Assembly: GCA_965653225.1 (NCBI GenBank)
Contig: CBFGZI010000100.1
Location: 1 to 14,090 of the forward strand
Reading direction: 5' to 3'
Length of the DNA: 14,090 bases
Source of the DNA: JALZDI01 sp965653225
Lineage (GTDB): Bacteria > Actinomycetota > Actinomycetes > Propionibacteriales > Nocardioidaceae
Below are positions 12,327-14,090 of this stretch, piece by piece. A model generated the notes under the pieces. That model did no database searches. It had not been told where the DNA came from and worked only from the letters and a program-made list of their open reading frames with translations. The position numbers and the translations under genes are program-made. Positions within the stretch are counted from its first letter, which is position 1; every line of letters begins with the position of its first letter.

Positions 12327-13904
12327 ATGAGCGCGCAGACCGAGCAGTACGACGTGGTGGTCGTCGGTGGTGGACACAACGGACTCGTCGCGGCCGCTTA
12401 CCTGGCCCGGGCGGGGCTGAGCACGCTGGTGCTCGAGCGCCTGGACCACGTCGGCGGTGCCGCGGTGAGCGAGCGCCCGTTCGCGGGGGTGGACGCACGA
12501 CTGTCGCGCTACTCCTACCTGGTCAGCCTGCTGCCGCGGCAGATCGTCGACGAGCTCGGGCTCGACCTGCAGCTGCGGTCGCGCTCGACCGCGTCGTACA
12601 CGCCGGTGCAGCGCGAGGGCCGCGACACCGGGCTGCTGGTGGAGCACGACGAGGGCGCGGCGACGCGGGCGTCGTTCCGTGAGCTCACCGGGGGCGACTC
12701 CGAGTACGAGGCATGGCGGGAGTTCTACGGCTCGGTCGCCGGCCTGGCCAAGGTGGTCGAGCCCACGCTGCTGCGACCGCTGCCGCGGCTGAGCGAGCTC
12801 GAGGCCGCGGCCGGCCCGATCTGGCGCGAGCTGGTCGAGCGGCCGCTGGCGGAGAGTCTCGAGTCGCGCTTCGCCGACGACACGGTGCGCGGCGTCGTCC
12901 TCACCGACGGCCTGATCGGCACCTTCGCCTCCGCGGACGACCCGTCGCTGCGGCAGAACCGCTGCTTCCTGTACCACCTGATCGGCAACGGCACCGGCGA
13001 GTGGCGGGTGCCGGTGGGCGGGATGGGCGCCGTCACCGGCGCGCTGGCGCAGGCTGCGGAGAAGGCCGGCGCCGTCATGCGTACGGGTGCCGAGGTGACG
13101 TCGGTGTCGTCGGACGGGCGTTCGGCCGAGGTGGCCTACGAGGACGCCGGCGGCGGGTCCGGCCGGGTGGCCGCGCGGTGGGTGCTGTCGGGCGTGGCCC
13201 CGCACGTGCTCGCGCGGCTGCAGGGCGACGCTCCCCCCACCCGGCCCGAGGGCGCGCAGCTGAAGGTCAACCTGCTGGTGAAGCACCTGCCGCGGCTGCG
13301 CAGCGGAATCGACCCCGAGGTCGCGTTCGCGGGAACGTTGCATGTGGCGGAGGGCTACGCCGAGCTGCAGAAGGCCTACGACGACGCCGCGGCCGGCGAT
13401 CTGCCGACGATGCCGCCCGGCGAGATCTACTGCCACTCCCTCACCGACCCGTCCATTCTGGGCTCCGACCTGGCTAAGCGCGGCTTCCACACGCTCACCT
13501 ACTTCGGCGTGCACATGCCCGCGCGGCTGTTCGAGGGTGATGACGGCTCGGTGCGCGACGAGGCGGTACGCCGGGCGGTCGAGGCGCTCGACGCCCACCT
13601 GGAGGAACCCCTCGAGGACTGCCTGGCGGTGGACGCCGACGGCCGCCCGTGCATCGAGGCCAAGACGCCGCAGGACATCGAGTCCTCGCTCGGCATGCCC
13701 GGTGGCCACATCTTCCACGGGGACCTCGCGTGGCCGTGGCTGTCCTCCGACTCCGACACTGCGGGCGACCCGGCTGCCGCCTGGGGAGTCGCCACCGCGA
13801 CGCCCAACGTGCTGCTGTGCGGGAGCGGCGCCGTACGTGGCGGTGCGGTCAGTGGCATCGGCGGACACAACGCCGCCCAGGCCGTGCTGGAGAGCGATCG
13901 GTAG
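12327..13904 (+). CDS. FAD-dependent oxidoreductase (PYROXD2/phytoene desaturase-like)
   Basis: The 525-residue protein has the N-terminal FAD-binding fold YDVVVVGGGHNGLVAAAYLARAG (8-30), followed by LERLDHVGGAAVSE and the YSYLVSLLP block. GGHNGLVAAAYL and GGAAVSE match the PYROXD2 subgroup of the amine oxidase/phytoene desaturase superfamily. Further blocks are NGTGEWRVPVGGMGAVTGAL and a C-terminal LLCGSGAVRGGAVSGIGGHNAA, the second FAD contact. It is close to usual length and not truncated. No carotenoid genes (crtB, crtE) are nearby, so I would not call it phytoene desaturase; the substrate is unknown. Only a weak GGA precedes the ATG. It shares a divergent region and operator with pirin. 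Confidence 0.88.
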   Translation: MSAQTEQYDVVVVGGGHNGLVAAAYLARAGLSTLVLERLDHVGGAAVSERPFAGVDARLSRYSYLVSLLPRQIVDELGLDLQLRSRSTASYTPVQREGRDTGLLVEHDEGAATRASFRELTGGDSEYEAWREFYGSVAGLAKVVEPTLLRPLPRLSELEAAAGPIWRELVERPLAESLESRFADDTVRGVVLTDGLIGTFASADDPSLRQNRCFLYHLIGNGTGEWRVPVGGMGAVTGALAQAAEKAGAVMRTGAEVTSVSSDGRSAEVAYEDAGGGSGRVAARWVLSGVAPHVLARLQGDAPPTRPEGAQLKVNLLVKHLPRLRSGIDPEVAFAGTLHVAEGYAELQKAYDDAAAGDLPTMPPGEIYCHSLTDPSILGSDLAKRGFHTLTYFGVHMPARLFEGDDGSVRDEAVRRAVEALDAHLEEPLEDCLAVDADGRPCIEAKTPQDIESSLGMPGGHIFHGDLAWPWLSSDSDTAGDPAAAWGVATATPNVLLCGSGAVRGGAVSGIGGHNAAQAVLESDR

Positions 13905-13963
13905 CGGCTGCCGCCCGGGGACTATCCGAGTGCCTGTTCGAATGCTGCGAGTGACGCGGCCTC

Positions 13964-13995
13964 GGCCCGGGCGGAGGGCGCCCCGGCCTGATTTT
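13964..13995 (+). terminator. Intrinsic terminator after the flavoprotein gene
   Basis: GGCCCGGGCG (13964-13973) pairs with CGCCCCGGCC (13979-13988) around a GAGGG loop, with a single C-C mismatch, and is followed by TGATTTT. It is the only hairpin in the window with a T-run, located 60 bases after the stop. Confidence 0.6.
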
Positions 13996-14016
13996 CGATC
14001 GGCCCCGGGCGGCTGC

Positions 14017-14022
14017 TAAAGT
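14017..14022 (+). promoter_or_regulatory. Possible -10 for tRNA-Lys
   Basis: TAAAGT fits the actinobacterial TANNNT -10 and lies 14 bases before the tRNA, leaving a leader of about 7 bases. No clear TTGACA-like -35 is visible 17 bases upstream. Confidence 0.4.
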
Positions 14023-14035
14023 TCACTGCGCTCTG

Positions 14036-14090
<55 letters not shown>

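Noticed and set aside
11463..13868. 801-residue minus-strand open frame across pirin and the flavoprotein
   Set aside because: It is antisense to two recognised genes, is Arg/His-rich as expected from GC-rich reverse frames, and shows no domain.
12327..13904. Reading the flavoprotein as a carotenoid phytoene desaturase (crtI)
   Set aside because: Motifs fit the PYROXD2 subgroup better, and no other carotenoid gene is nearby.

Overview
The window comes from a high-GC Gram-positive actinobacterium, possibly of the Nocardioides/Aeromicrobium type; I cannot fix the genus. The support is very high GC, GTG starts, actinobacterial-style oligoribonuclease followed by a tRNA-His, MauE/DsbA-type redox genes, and high-GC stem-loop terminators. 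It looks like ordinary chromosome with accessory-type genes. I see no phage genes, transposase, CRISPR array or plasmid genes.

Layout. 1-657 (minus) is the 5' part of a membrane-anchored, low-complexity protein that becomes extremely Gly/His-rich; it runs off the left edge. 658-968 has no clear gene apart from a 25-codon ORF behind a good ribosome site. 969-1217 (minus) is a small two-helix membrane protein. 1466-2035 (plus) is a secreted protein of unknown function that converges on 2054-3637 (minus), an APC-superfamily permease. 3638-4055 is a gene-poor gap with an 11-bp palindrome, a leader hairpin, the frameshifted remnant of an MBL-fold hydrolase and a very long inverted repeat. 4056-5711 (minus) is a second, distinct APC permease. 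5785-6971 (minus) is a tightly coupled MauE-like/DsbA-like thiol-redox pair. Divergent from it is orn (7093-7800, plus), then tRNA-His. 8042-9529 (minus) is a tricarballylate dehydrogenase (TcuA-type) flavoprotein without tcuB or tcuC beside it. 9755-10315 (minus) is a YceI-family protein, divergent from a HdeD/DUF308 membrane protein (10518-11168), which converges on a pirin (11240-12220, minus) across a near-perfect bidirectional terminator. 12327-13904 (plus) is a PYROXD2/phytoene-desaturase-like flavoprotein, with a terminator, and the window ends inside a tRNA-Lys(CTT).

How the parts relate. The clearest links are these: (i) the MauE-like and DsbA-like genes are separated by 2 nt and probably form an extracytoplasmic disulfide system; (ii) the yceI and pirin promoter regions share the inverted repeat TTGA-N4-TCAA in similar surroundings, which suggests one regulator controls both, and perhaps the divergent hdeD and flavoprotein genes too, as a stress or redox regulon; (iii) the two permeases face the same way and flank a decayed gene, so that gap was remodelled. 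The most unusual features are the His/Gly-rich exported protein, the shared operator, and the MBL remnant carrying a 24-bp interrupted inverted repeat.
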